A stretch of DNA of 64,000 bases from Parachryseolinea silvisoli. GTDB lineage: Bacteria > Bacteroidota > Bacteroidia > Cytophagales > Cyclobacteriaceae. The notes under the pieces are model-generated. The model did no database searches and was not told where the DNA came from. It was given only the letters and a program-made list of their open reading frames with translations. The stretch lies in contig NZ_JAIOAO010000002.1 of the NCBI RefSeq assembly GCF_021190955.1, forward strand, positions 1,488,001-1,552,000, read 5' to 3'. Below, in pieces: positions 17,038 through 26,174 of the stretch (its first letter is position 1; each line of letters begins with the position of its first letter). Made by a program: the position numbers and the translations under genes.

Positions 17038-17571
17038 ATGTTCACATCACTCGCACCTTATCTGTTCCCCCTTTTGCTTGCTTCGGGGCCTGGTCCGTCG
17101 CCCAAAGCACACGCGGGATTTGCACCACAGATCATGAGTCGTGTCGCTGCTGAGACTGTTGGCGCCAGCACCGGCGTGATTGATCGTACAGCGGTGATTA
17201 CGTACGCCAAGACGCTTAAGGGCATTCGTTACAAGTATGCCTGTGCCGACCCGAAAGTGGGATTTGATTGCTCAGGTTTTGTGATGTATGTGTTCAACCA
17301 TTTTCAAATTGACGTTCCGCGCAGCTCGGTTGACTTTACAAACAAAGGAACCACTGTCGAGCTTGCAGACGCCCGCCCGGGTGATGTTATTCTCTTTACC
17401 GGCACAAACAGCAAAGTACGGCGCGTGGGGCATGTGGGAATTGTTACACAAGCCGGCGATAGTTTGACGTTTATTCACGCCAGCTCCGGCTCCGCCCATG
17501 CCATCACCGAAACGAGGCTTATCCCGCATTATCAGAGACGGTTTATGAAGGTAATCCGCGTGCTGGAATAA
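17038..17571 (+). CDS. NlpC/P60-family cell-wall hydrolase
   Basis: A 177-residue secreted protein. After a hydrophobic N-terminus (LAPYLFPLLLASG) comes the NlpC/P60 domain. The catalytic Cys lies in VGFDCSGFVMYVF, the His in RRVGHVGIVTQ and the third polar residue after FIHASSG. The helper segment DARPGDVILF is also present. Family members cut the D-Glu/meso-DAP peptide bond of peptidoglycan. A single catalytic domain without SH3 repeats is common in Bacteroidota. The frame is open to a TTG at 17020, but the ATG at 17038 is the likely start. Confidence 0.9.
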   Translation: MFTSLAPYLFPLLLASGPGPSPKAHAGFAPQIMSRVAAETVGASTGVIDRTAVITYAKTLKGIRYKYACADPKVGFDCSGFVMYVFNHFQIDVPRSSVDFTNKGTTVELADARPGDVILFTGTNSKVRRVGHVGIVTQAGDSLTFIHASSGSAHAITETRLIPHYQRRFMKVIRVLE

Positions 17572-17882
17572 GCAGCCTTCATTTTTTTACCAAAGTATAT
17601 TTCTTAATCCAACCTTGACCGGTTTGTTGTTGTGCGCTGTGCGTCAACAGGCATAATTTTTTAATCTTTTCTTTTCCTGCTGTAAGGGCACGCTCTGTGA
17701 CGTTTGCTATTAGTGTAATTTATAACCAGGCTCTATGGGAGTCTGAAGACTCTCTCCATACCCGGCACGAGTCTCCGCCCCGAGGCGGGGATAAGACTCG
17801 CGGCAGATGCTGGGGACAGCCGATTCATTTATTCAGTTTTCAACGAAAAATAATTAGATGAATAAAATTTACCCCTTTACAA
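17572..17882. other. Intergenic region holding repeat copy A
   Basis: About 310 bases without a gene. The first half is AT-rich and featureless. The second half carries a two-hairpin repeat (17737-17804). The sequence GATGAATAAAATTTACCCC close to the next gene may contain its promoter, but no consensus box is clear. Confidence 0.5.
17731..17810 (+). repeat. Two-hairpin dispersed repeat, copy A
   Basis: Hairpin 1 is GGGAGTC-TGAA-GACTCTC (17737-17754). Hairpin 2 has outer arms CGAGTCT (17768-17774) and AGACTCG (17794-17800) around an inner CCGCC/GGCGG helix. The spacer reads CCATACCCGGCA. Same family as the copies near 33.7, 36.2 and 39.7 kb. Confidence 0.8.
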
Positions 17883-20591
17883 ATGATGAAATCCAACGTC
17901 TTTTTACCGGTGACATGCACGGGTGTGTTACTCTGCGTGATGGCATGCTGCATAAGCTTGTCGCTACGTGCGCAAACTTTTCCTGCCGGCTTTAGCCGGG
18001 TGCAAGTAGCCAGTGTCAGCAACCCAACTGTAATGGCTTTTGCGCCCGACGGGCGAATCTTTGTCGCACAGCAAAATGGCGTCCTGCGTGTTATTAAGAA
18101 TGGAACGTTGCTGGCGACCCCGTTTTTACAGCTTACTGTAAATTCCAGTGGCGAGCGTGGCCTGATAGGCATTGCGCTCGATCCTAACTTTTCCACCAAC
18201 CAATATATTTACTTGTATTATACATTGCCCGATGGTTCGCGCAATCGCATCAGCCGCTTTACCGGCAATGGTGATGTGGTGGTGCCCGGCAGCGAGGTGG
18301 TGGTGCTGAACCTCGATCCGCTCAGTAGCGCGACGAATCATAATGGCGGCGCCATGCATTTTAAGAATGGATTGCTGTATGTGGCGATCGGCGAAAATGC
18401 CAATGGCGCCAATGCGCAGAACCTCGATACTTATCACGGCAAGCTCCTACGCATCAATCCGAATGGATCTATACCGGCCGGTAATCCCTTTACTACTGGC
18501 TCCGAACAACGCCGGCGGGTTTGGGCTTATGGCCTGCGCAATCCGTATACCTTTGATATACAACCCGGCACCGGGCGCGTCTTTTTGAATGACGTAGGGC
18601 AAAGCACCTGGGAGGAGATAAACGACGCCACGACCGGCGGCCGCAACTTCGGATGGCCTACGGCCGAAGGGAACAGCACCAACGCCAATTTTACCAATCC
18701 CGTCTTTGCGTATCCGCATGGCTCCGGCGATGGCACGGGTTGCGCGATTACGGGCGGCGTATTCTTTAACCCGACCTCGACAAACTATCCGGCCCAGTAC
18801 ACCGGTCGTTATTTCTACCAGGATCTTTGCAACCGGTGGATCAATGTTCTTGATCTCTCCGGCGCCACGCCGGTTCGTTCGCCCTTCGCAACAGGGCTGG
18901 GCAACAATGCGCTGAGCATCGATGTAGGGCTGGATGGTAATCTATACTACCTCGAACGCAGCGCGGGCGCTTTGTTCCGGATCATTTATTCGGTGAACAA
19001 TGCTCCCGCGATAGTTACGCAGCCTGCGAGTCAAACGGTAACCGCCGGCCAGCCGGTAACGTTCTCTGTCACGGCCACCGGTACGGCGCCGCTCAGCTAT
19101 CAATGGCAGCGCAACAATGCAAACATTACCGGGGCCACGAGTGCCAGTTATACCATTGCCAATACACAAGCCAGTCATGCCGGTACCTATCGGGTCATTG
19201 TCTCCAATTCCGCGGGCAGCGTCACCAGCAGTAATGCGACACTCACGGTCAATGCCTTTAACGCGCCGCCAGAGGCACAGATCGTTACACCGGCGGCCGG
19301 GGCGTTGTATAGCGGCGGCCAAACCATTCAATTTTCGGGCAGCGCGACAGACCCTGAGCAGGGTACGTTGCCGGCCAGTGCTTTTACGTGGTTTGTGGAC
19401 TTTCATCACGATACACACAACCACGATGGACCTCCGGTGGCATCGGGTGTCACGTCGGGGTCTTTTGTAATTCCTACGAGTGGTGAAACATCCGACAACG
19501 TATGGTACCGGCTATACCTGGTGGTGACAGATGCCGGCGGACTGCGCGATACCGTATACCGGGATATCCTTCCGCGTAAATCGACTATTACCCTGGTGAC
19601 ACAACCGGCGGGCATGCAGGTAACACTCGATGGTCAGCCCGTCACGACACCGATTTCCGATCTGAGTGTAGAAGGCATCGAACGTAGTATCGGCGTTGTG
19701 TCGCCGCAGACCTTCAACGGACAGACGTATGTCTTTGATCGGTGGCTTCATGGTGGGAGCGCCACCCAAACGATCGCTACACCGGTAAACGATGTGACCT
19801 ACACGGCCGTCTACCGTGTGGACACCGGCTTGCGCAATCCCGATAATCCCCCCAGTACGGTGAGCGGTCTGGCGTATGCTTACTATGAAGGTACATGGAC
19901 CGCGCTTCCGGACTTTTCAACATTGACGCCCGTGGAAGTTGGCGGTATTTATTCGCTTACGCTGGCACCCCGCAATCTGCAGTATAACTATGGCTTTCGG
20001 TACACCGGTTTTGTGAATGTGCCAGCCGATGGCAGCTATACATTTTATCTGAATTCCGACGACGGCAGCCGCTTGCTGATCGGCACTACGGTGGTGGTTA
20101 ATAATGATGGTGTCCATACGGCACAAGAAGCCAGCGGCACGATTGGCTTGCGGCAGGGCAAACACCAACTTACGATACTGTACTTCCAGGCCATGAGCTC
20201 GGCTGTACTGACGGCGAGTTGGGCCGGCCCGGGCCTTACCAAGCAAGCCATACCCAACACGGCCTATTCGCGTCTGCCTGTATTACCCTCGCGGGCTATG
20301 GCATCGGTTGACGATGACATGCGTATGGAATCCACGGGCAGCCTGGTGACCTATCCTAATCCAGCCACGCGCGAGCTGTTTGTCGATCTCACGGCAGAGG
20401 AGCCTGGCGCTGTAAGCGTCAGCCTTGTAAGCTTGCACGGCCGCGTGGTGAAGTCACAGCACTTTGCTGAGCTGCCGGCCGGTGCGAAGTCGCTCACGCT
20501 GGAACTGGACGATGTCAGCAATGGGCTCTACCTTTTGCGCGTAGAGTACGCGGGTCAGGTGCGGTCGAAGACAATATCCGTGCTTCACTAA
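17883..20591 (+). CDS. Secreted sugar/sorbosone dehydrogenase-like protein with Ig, PA14 and T9SS sorting domains
   Basis: A 902-residue multidomain protein. Signal peptide at residues 1-30. Residues about 35-370 form a six-bladed glucose/sorbosone dehydrogenase propeller (RIFVAQQNGVLRVI, RGLIGIALDPNF, NHNGGAMHFKNGLLYVAIGE, GLRNPYTFDI), normally using PQQ to oxidise sugars. An Ig-like domain follows (about 375-455, APAIVTQPASQTVTAGQPV), then a beta-sandwich region, a PA14-like carbohydrate-binding domain (about 670-800, YNYGFRYTGFVNVPADGSYT) and the type IX secretion C-terminal domain (about 825-902, TYPNPATRELFVDL to NGLYLLRVEYAG). It is therefore exported to the cell surface, probably for polysaccharide or sugar oxidation. 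Confidence 0.9.
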   Translation: MMKSNVFLPVTCTGVLLCVMACCISLSLRAQTFPAGFSRVQVASVSNPTVMAFAPDGRIFVAQQNGVLRVIKNGTLLATPFLQLTVNSSGERGLIGIALDPNFSTNQYIYLYYTLPDGSRNRISRFTGNGDVVVPGSEVVVLNLDPLSSATNHNGGAMHFKNGLLYVAIGENANGANAQNLDTYHGKLLRINPNGSIPAGNPFTTGSEQRRRVWAYGLRNPYTFDIQPGTGRVFLNDVGQSTWEEINDATTGGRNFGWPTAEGNSTNANFTNPVFAYPHGSGDGTGCAITGGVFFNPTSTNYPAQYTGRYFYQDLCNRWINVLDLSGATPVRSPFATGLGNNALSIDVGLDGNLYYLERSAGALFRIIYSVNNAPAIVTQPASQTVTAGQPVTFSVTATGTAPLSYQWQRNNANITGATSASYTIANTQASHAGTYRVIVSNSAGSVTSSNATLTVNAFNAPPEAQIVTPAAGALYSGGQTIQFSGSATDPEQGTLPASAFTWFVDFHHDTHNHDGPPVASGVTSGSFVIPTSGETSDNVWYRLYLVVTDAGGLRDTVYRDILPRKSTITLVTQPAGMQVTLDGQPVTTPISDLSVEGIERSIGVVSPQTFNGQTYVFDRWLHGGSATQTIATPVNDVTYTAVYRVDTGLRNPDNPPSTVSGLAYAYYEGTWTALPDFSTLTPVEVGGIYSLTLAPRNLQYNYGFRYTGFVNVPADGSYTFYLNSDDGSRLLIGTTVVVNNDGVHTAQEASGTIGLRQGKHQLTILYFQAMSSAVLTASWAGPGLTKQAIPNTAYSRLPVLPSRAMASVDDDMRMESTGSLVTYPNPATRELFVDLTAEEPGAVSVSLVSLHGRVVKSQHFAELPAGAKSLTLELDDVSNGLYLLRVEYAGQVRSKTISVLH

Positions 20592-20620
20592 AAGTTTTTA
20601 CCTTGTCTTAAGTGGCTTCG

Positions 20621-20649
20621 GCCCTGTCAATTTTGGCAGGGCTTTTTTT
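20621..20649 (+). terminator. Rho-independent terminator of the dehydrogenase gene
   Basis: GCCCTGTC (20621-20628) pairs with GGCAGGGC (20635-20642) including one G-T pair, followed by seven Ts. Confidence 0.85.
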
Positions 20650-20666
20650 ATGGTTTATTTTCGGCT

Positions 20667-21110
20667 ATGGACAAACTCATCTGGATCTTTCTGACCTTAC
20701 TGGCGGGTGCTTTCCTGCCGATTCAAGCGGGGCTGAATGCGCGCCTCGGCAAAGCCGCCGACAGCCCTGTCTATGCGGCCATGTTCTCCTTCCTGGTGGG
20801 TGCCCTCGGGTTGATCCTATACATTCTTCTAACACGACAGACCATCTCGTGGGCAGGTGTCAGGGGTGCACCGCTATCGTTGTGGGCAGGTGGCCTGCTG
20901 GGTGCGTTTTATGTTACGGTCATCGTGCTGGCCTTTCCGCGATTAGGGCCCGGGTTGACCTTTGGCCTGGTGGTGGCCGGTCAAATGGTCATCTCGCTGC
21001 TATTGGAGCATTTTAATATCCTCGTGGCAAATCCTTCGCCGATCAACTACATGAAAGTATTGGGCATTGCGTTGATCATTGCCGGTGTAGTTATTCTGCG
21101 GCGTTTTTAG
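20667..21110 (+). CDS. DMT-superfamily YdcZ-type (DUF606) membrane transporter
   Basis: A 147-residue protein with five predicted membrane helices. The opening LLAGAFLPIQAGLNARLGK and the block RLGPGLTFGLVVAGQMVISLLLEHF are the two conserved parts of the DUF606/YdcZ family, a half-size branch of the drug/metabolite transporter superfamily. Such half transporters act as dimers; the substrate is unknown. Its stop codon overlaps that of the convergent epoxide-hydrolase-like gene by four bases. Confidence 0.88.
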   Translation: MDKLIWIFLTLLAGAFLPIQAGLNARLGKAADSPVYAAMFSFLVGALGLILYILLTRQTISWAGVRGAPLSLWAGGLLGAFYVTVIVLAFPRLGPGLTFGLVVAGQMVISLLLEHFNILVANPSPINYMKVLGIALIIAGVVILRRF

Positions 21111-21910
21111 CCGCGTAGCGCACGGAATTTGGTCCGGATGTCATGTACCACGGCGTCAGGATTTTCGATATACCCGAAGTGGCCGTTGCGTTCATGGCTG
21201 TTGTTGGTGAAGTGATCGCGCATGGACGATGCAACCGTGCCTGTAAGCCAGTAGAGCATTGTATTGGTGATTACGTGCTCGTTTGGTTGTGCCCCGACCT
21301 GTAGCCCCTCTGTAAGCCATGCGAGCAGGCCCACAGGCGAGTCGTTAATACCGTAGGCCCATGTTTGCGGGTCCGGTATTTGCACGGTGCGCTGACTTGC
21401 AAGCGGCTCGTGGACCTGGTAGCGCGTATACCCCAGTACGTCGGTCATGAGTGTATGCCACAGGTCGGCGGTCCTCCCGGAATGTATACCCGTATTCGTA
21501 GAGCCTGAAAAGACATGTCCGGGCGGGCTGGGCACGATTACATCAAAGGCATCGTCGGGGTGGCCACCAAAGGCAACGGGGTTTGTCAGTGGTCCAATGA
21601 TGCGTTGCAGATCCCAAAACGATCCGGGCCATCCGTGCGTCAGGATAATAGGAATTGGTTTCGGGCCTATGCCCTTCTGATATAGAAAGTGAATCGGTGT
21701 GCCTTCAATAGGCACCCGGTAATGGGTGTATTGATTCATGGCTGCCTCTATATTGTGCCAGCGGTATTCTGTTTGCCAATAGGCTACCAGGCTTTTGAGG
21801 GAGCTTGCCTGCGCGTCGTTGGGCCAGCGGGTATTCGTCAGTCGGCGTTTGAGATCAGCCAGGGCATGACCAGGTATAGCGATCGTAAACCGGTAGGGTG
21901 ATAGGTCCAT
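21107..21910 (-). CDS. Epoxide-hydrolase-like protein with catalytic core deleted
   Basis: A 267-residue relative of the roughly 380-residue N-terminal-type epoxide hydrolases. The start (YRFTIAIPGHALADLKRRL, TRWPND), HGWPGSFWDLQRIIGPL (oxyanion motif), VPSPPGHVFSG and TMLYWLTGT segments are intact, as is GHFGYIENP with the catalytic His. But GYTRYQVH jumps almost directly to IPDPQTWAYGINDSPVG: the segment with the nucleophile, normally GGDWG, is gone. A second gap lies between SSMRDHF and NGHFGYIENP. Both deletions keep the frame. Hydrolysis by the usual mechanism looks impossible. It is either a decaying gene or a protein with another role. Confidence 0.8.
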   Translation of the reverse strand: MDLSPYRFTIAIPGHALADLKRRLTNTRWPNDAQASSLKSLVAYWQTEYRWHNIEAAMNQYTHYRVPIEGTPIHFLYQKGIGPKPIPIILTHGWPGSFWDLQRIIGPLTNPVAFGGHPDDAFDVIVPSPPGHVFSGSTNTGIHSGRTADLWHTLMTDVLGYTRYQVHEPLASQRTVQIPDPQTWAYGINDSPVGLLAWLTEGLQVGAQPNEHVITNTMLYWLTGTVASSMRDHFTNNSHERNGHFGYIENPDAVVHDIRTKFRALRG

Positions 21911-22031
21911 AGAGAGGTACTCGTGGTATGCTAGATTTCCGACAAATAACGTGTGCGGAAACGACGAAGTAACTATCCATGTCGCCGTGCTGACAAAACC
22001 GGTAGATGTTCTGCCGTGATAGCAGCCGGTA

Positions 22032-24374
22032 TTATTCGCACTTCAGAATCTCTACGGGGTTGGCCACGGCTCCACGGTAGGCTTTAAAAGCCACGACAAA
22101 CGACGCTATACCTATAATGATACTTCCCGGTATCAAAATGAGGGCAATATCAACCGGAATGTGGTATGCAAAGTTTGCCAGCCACCGGTCTGCGACAACG
22201 TAGCCGATCGATAACCCTATTGTTGTATCGGCCAGTACGATCCTGATAAAATCTGTGGACAACAATGTAATAAGCGAGGCCGTAGAGGCGCCGTGCACCT
22301 TGCGGATGCCAAGCTCTTTGGTCCTCCGTTCGACGTGGTGATAGGTTAAGCCCAGTAGCCCCAAAATAGAGAGCGCGATGGTGAGCGTGGTGAAATACAG
22401 GAACAATACCTGAAGATTCTTGTCGGATGTATATTGGGCGTCGAAGTATTCGTCCAGAAAGAAATACTCCAGGGGGTGATCGGGAAACAATTTTTTCCAA
22501 AGCACCTGGATGCTGGCCAATTGGTCGGGTGAGGTCTTTAGGTAGAAGTAGCGTACGTCGGGATTTTTATAGTCCATTTCAAATATTGCCAGGGGCTCGA
22601 TCTTGTTGTGCAGCGACTGGAAGTGATAGTCTTTGAGTACCCCCACGACGGCGCCCTCACCGGCATATGTCTTTACCGTTTGTCCGATGGCGTCGGTCCA
22701 TCCGGCATGCTTTACAAAGGACTCGTTGACCAGTACACGCCGTGTGCCCTGTTCGTTGTTGTCGAACGAGTTTCCTTCTTTTAGCTGAAGATGTAAAAGT
22801 GCGGGATAATTTTTATCTACGATGATGTTGGGAACGATCAGCTCCCGTTTGTCGGCGCCCTTGCCCAACCACAGTGGCGAGGCCAGCGGGTCTGTGGTGC
22901 CGATGTTCGACGCAAAACCGCCCACGCTTATACTCTGCGTGATGCCGCTCTCCAGGAACGCTTGCGTGTAGTATGTCAGGTTCTTCGCAACCAGCGTGTC
23001 GGGCGGCGCGGCGATGGCTAAGATACCTTTCTTCGAAAATCCCAGCTCGTACGTACCCATGAATCGCATTTGTAGGATGACGGCCACGAGGAATACCAGC
23101 AGCCCTGCCGAAAGTGTAAATTGCCCAATGGTAAAAACCTTTTGTACGATAGACTGGTTTGCCATGACCCTTCCTTTCAGGGCTTTCACGGGGCGGAACG
23201 ACGAGAGTATGATGGCGGGATAAAGCGATGCTGCCACCGCAATCAGGATCAGGAATAACAACGCGGCGCCTATGATCCAGCGGTCGGTTGTATTCGAAAA
23301 CTGTATGTGTTTACCGGAAACGATCTCGAATATGACGCCCAGGAGGTTGATAAAGAGAATGCCCAGTACTGCGGCCGACAAGACGGAAACGAAGGACTCG
23401 CTCAGAAATTGCCAAATGAGCTGGGATCGGTATGCCCCCGTCACTTTCCGGATGCCTACTTCGCGGGCACGTTCCAGGGATCGTATGGTGGTCAGGTTGA
23501 TAAAGTTGAAGACGGCCACAACAACCAATACCAGGGCCACGGCGCCAAAGATATATACATAGGATTTGTTGCCCTTGGGGTTGTCCATTTCTGTGCCATG
23601 AAAGAAGTGCAGGCTTGTAAGCGCTTGCATGTCGTAGCCCATCTTCACTTCCTGGCCGGCTTGTTTGTGCAAGCCTTCTGCCGCTGTGGGAAGCTGTGCC
23701 TGGATGAAGCCTGCGTCGCCGGGTGAACGGAGCAGTATATAGGTGTCGTATAAAAAGCTTAGCTCGGACGTTTCTTCACCGTCGAATCCTCCATAGACAA
23801 AAGCGCTTATAAACTTGTCGCTATTTGCCGGCGGATCGGACATGATGCCCGTAATGGTATAACTGTCTCCGTCTATTTCCAGGGTCTCGCCCAGGGCGAA
23901 TCCGTGTGGGAAATATTTATCGGCCAGCGATTTTGACAGTACGATGGAGTGGGGCTGACGCAAGGCGGTATGGGCGTTACCTTCTATTAACGGGTAGGTA
24001 AATACATCGAATACTTGCGGGTCTGTTTTGGTGATGCCTTTTTCTTTTATTTTGTTTTTACCGACCCGTCCATCCATGGTTTCAAGCCGGACGTACTGTT
24101 CCACCTGCGGAAAGTTTCGTTGCAGGTACGGTCCTAATTTCTGATGGGTAAACCGAAGGTTCTGTGTGTTGTCGGGGGTAATGAACGTTTGGGTAAGGCG
24201 GTAGATGCGGTCGGCGCGTTGGTGAAACCGATCGTAGGTCAGCTCGTCGTATAGATAATAAAAGATGAAGAGGAAGCTGGCGAGGCTCAGGGCAAGTCCT
24301 CCGATGTTGATGATCGTGAAGAGCTTGTATTTGCCCATGTTCCGCAGGGCAACGAGTAGGTAATTTTTGATCAT
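22032..24374 (-). CDS. MacB/FtsX-family ABC transporter permease without prefix domain
   Basis: A 780-residue permease beginning MIKNYLLVALRNMGKYKLF; the frame runs on to 24425 but the ATG at 24374 matches the paralogues. First membrane helix about 21-43, first FtsX unit around FNFINLTTIRSLERAREVGIRKVTGA (about residue 285-310), second around VERRTKELGIRKVHGAST (about 675-695). The C-terminus is VANPVEILKCE. The first periplasmic part has DRFHQRADRIYRLTQTF, as in the other family members here. It has no partner ATPase nearby. It ends the minus-strand group with the DinB and SDR genes upstream of it. Confidence 0.88.
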   Translation of the reverse strand: MIKNYLLVALRNMGKYKLFTIINIGGLALSLASFLFIFYYLYDELTYDRFHQRADRIYRLTQTFITPDNTQNLRFTHQKLGPYLQRNFPQVEQYVRLETMDGRVGKNKIKEKGITKTDPQVFDVFTYPLIEGNAHTALRQPHSIVLSKSLADKYFPHGFALGETLEIDGDSYTITGIMSDPPANSDKFISAFVYGGFDGEETSELSFLYDTYILLRSPGDAGFIQAQLPTAAEGLHKQAGQEVKMGYDMQALTSLHFFHGTEMDNPKGNKSYVYIFGAVALVLVVVAVFNFINLTTIRSLERAREVGIRKVTGAYRSQLIWQFLSESFVSVLSAAVLGILFINLLGVIFEIVSGKHIQFSNTTDRWIIGAALLFLILIAVAASLYPAIILSSFRPVKALKGRVMANQSIVQKVFTIGQFTLSAGLLVFLVAVILQMRFMGTYELGFSKKGILAIAAPPDTLVAKNLTYYTQAFLESGITQSISVGGFASNIGTTDPLASPLWLGKGADKRELIVPNIIVDKNYPALLHLQLKEGNSFDNNEQGTRRVLVNESFVKHAGWTDAIGQTVKTYAGEGAVVGVLKDYHFQSLHNKIEPLAIFEMDYKNPDVRYFYLKTSPDQLASIQVLWKKLFPDHPLEYFFLDEYFDAQYTSDKNLQVLFLYFTTLTIALSILGLLGLTYHHVERRTKELGIRKVHGASTASLITLLSTDFIRIVLADTTIGLSIGYVVADRWLANFAYHIPVDIALILIPGSIIIGIASFVVAFKAYRGAVANPVEILKCE

Positions 24375-24439
24375 GGGGCAGGTTATGGCTATATAACGAC
24401 AGGTAACCGGGCTTGTTGCCCCCATGATGGGGTGGGGAA

Positions 24440-24820
24440 CTAACCTCGGGTTTTGTATAAGATATAGTCCGTCGCCAACGGTTCAAGTCCTGTTTGCCTG
24501 AATTCCGTCGCGATCTGGCCGCGGTGATAGGTGGCATGGTTCAGTGCGTGGAACAAAAGATCGCGCACGGGGTGACGGAAGACGTCGCCGCGGAAAGTGT
24601 ACTCGGTGACTTCGTCAGGGTCAATGGTCGTGAGGATGCGCAGTGTGTGGTGGTAGTTTTCGTTATCAATGGTTTGTAACTGGTCCAGGGAATGTACTTG
24701 CCAAACGCCAAACGGATTTGGCTTTTTATCGATCCTATAATTCCATATCTGGTGGGCGTTTAGGATGTGGGAGAAAAGTTTTACGCATTTTTCTGACACC
24801 TGGTCAGCGTGCAGGGTCAT
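24440..24820 (-). CDS. DinB-family protein, conserved N-terminus lacks a start codon
   Basis: The ATG at 24820 gives 126 residues of a DinB four-helix bundle, with LFSHILNAHQIWNYRI, and the metal-ligand His in HALNHATYHRGQIATEF. Upstream in the same frame the sequence still reads family-like, SFLEELFTYNNSVNKALIEA (24880-24821), which is the usual first helix carrying one metal ligand. No ATG, GTG or TTG precedes it in frame as far as the SDR gene. So either a rare codon such as ATT is used, or the start was lost and only a shortened protein is made. Known DinB/YfiT proteins are metal-dependent thiol transferases or hydrolases. Confidence 0.75.
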   Translation of the reverse strand: MTLHADQVSEKCVKLFSHILNAHQIWNYRIDKKPNPFGVWQVHSLDQLQTIDNENYHHTLRILTTIDPDEVTEYTFRGDVFRHPVRDLLFHALNHATYHRGQIATEFRQTGLEPLATDYILYKTRG

Positions 24821-24942
24821 TGCTTCGATTAGGGCTTTGTTTACGGAATTATTATACGTGAAGAGCTCCTCGAGGAAGGAAGGGGATGGTGCGTTCTTGG
24901 GTTTTGAAACGGATGTGTAGGGCGTGGTGTTGCGTTCTAATG

Positions 24943-25695
24943 TTAGAATGCGTAGTGACGTAGCCCGCCGTCGACCGCAGCCACGGTACCTGTGATATAC
25001 CGCGCGCGGGGTGATACGAGAAAGGTGGCCATGTTTGCTACGTCTTGGGGGGTGCCAAAGTCTCCCAACGGGATGGCCTGTGGTGCATATGCTTTACGTT
25101 CTTCGTCGGTAAAGACGCGGCGGATGTTGGCGGTGTCGATCAGGCCGGGTTGCAAACAATTCACGGTAATGCCATGTGGTCCCAGTTGCGCGGCCAGCTG
25201 TTTCGCCCATACGGTTATGCTGGCTTTAAAGACTGACGAGGCGTTGATGGATCGGAGCTCGTATGTGCTGGTGACATTTAAGATGGATCCTTGCCGGCGG
25301 TCGATCATGTGCGGCAGAAGTTGTTGTGTCAGTTGGCGGTGGCGGTCGAAGTCTAACAGCAGCGCCTGTTGCCATTCCTCGTCCGGTCCCGTGACGTCCA
25401 GCGGCCGGCTGCGGCCGGCGTTGTTCATCAGAATGTCTACGTGCGATAATACCGATAACGCTGCCGTGGCAATCCGCTGCGGGGCATCGGGCGCCAGGAA
25501 GTCTTGTATCATTATTTCGGGGACGACGCCACCCGCGGCGGCGACCTCTTCTTGTAAGCTTTTTAACAAACCCTCGTTCCGGGCTACGGCGAGTACTTTT
25601 ACGCCTTCGGTTGCCAGCGTTTGTGTGATCGCCCGGCCCAGGCCCTGACTGGCGCCGGTTACGACGGCGGTTTTTTTATTCAGATATAAATCCAT
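24943..25695 (-). CDS. SDR-family oxidoreductase
   Basis: A complete 250-residue classical SDR. Cofactor motif TGASQGLGRAI (residues 14-24), ILMNNAGRSRP (NNAG motif), the catalytic Ser in LNVTSTYE, and the C-terminal VAAVDGGLRHY. The position of the active-site Tyr-Lys is unusual: after the Ser the sequence reads INASSVFKASITVWAKQLA, so the Tyr of Tyr-x3-Lys appears to be Val-Phe-Lys. It is divergent from an HxlR regulator 100 bases away, its likely controller, and shares its transcript direction with the DinB gene behind it. Confidence 0.87.
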   Translation of the reverse strand: MDLYLNKKTAVVTGASQGLGRAITQTLATEGVKVLAVARNEGLLKSLQEEVAAAGGVVPEIMIQDFLAPDAPQRIATAALSVLSHVDILMNNAGRSRPLDVTGPDEEWQQALLLDFDRHRQLTQQLLPHMIDRRQGSILNVTSTYELRSINASSVFKASITVWAKQLAAQLGPHGITVNCLQPGLIDTANIRRVFTDEERKAYAPQAIPLGDFGTPQDVANMATFLVSPRARYITGTVAAVDGGLRHYAF

Positions 25696-25750
25696 GGGAT
25701 CGAATGATTTTGTGAAATGATGTGCAAAAGAAGCTTGTGCCGTCTAATTT

Positions 25751-25761
25751 TACACTGTGTA
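25751..25761. promoter_or_regulatory. Dyad in the SDR/HxlR divergent promoter
   Basis: TACACTGTGTA is a perfect 11-base palindrome, with a further inverted half site GTGTAA at 25788-25793 paired with TTACAC at 25750-25755. It lies midway between the divergent starts at 25695 and 25796 and is a candidate HxlR operator. Confidence 0.4.
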
Positions 25762-25795
25762 CAGGTCTTTGTATGGTACGAACAAACGTGTAAGT

Positions 25796-26167
25796 ATGGC
25801 AATCCGGAAGAGTACGTCAACCTATAGCCGAAATGAAAAGTGGATCGCTGACTGCGATCTAACGTATGTCATCGCCAAGATCGGCGGACGATGGAAATTA
25901 CAGATCCTAAGTGCCCTGGAAGACAAGACGCTTCGCTTTAGTGATTTAAAGAAGACGTTTTCGATGATGACCGAGCGCATGCTGACGTTGCAACTTAAGG
26001 CGTTGGAAACGGATGGCCTTGTCAAACGTACGGTATATGCAGAAGTACCTGCCCGTGTGGAGTATGAGCTCACACCGTTGGCGGTAGAGCTGTGGCCGGT
26101 GCTGGATCAGCTCAGCGCCTGGGGCAGCAAACACCGGCAGCAGGTTGGTGAAACGACTGCGCAATAA
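25796..26167 (+). CDS. HxlR-family transcriptional regulator
   Basis: A 123-residue winged-helix protein. It carries the family features: an N-terminal Cys (ADCDLTYVIAKIGGRWKLQIL), LRFSDLKKTFSMMTERMLTLQLKALETDGLV for the recognition helix and RVEYELTPLAVEL for the wing. The conserved Cys can sense aldehydes or oxidants in related proteins; that it does so here is inference. The ATG at 25796 is chosen over the GTG at 25757, which lies in the operator region. It is divergent from an SDR gene and 7 bases upstream of an AraC-type gene. Confidence 0.9.
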   Translation: MAIRKSTSTYSRNEKWIADCDLTYVIAKIGGRWKLQILSALEDKTLRFSDLKKTFSMMTERMLTLQLKALETDGLVKRTVYAEVPARVEYELTPLAVELWPVLDQLSAWGSKHRQQVGETTAQ

Positions 26168-26174
26168 TATATTC

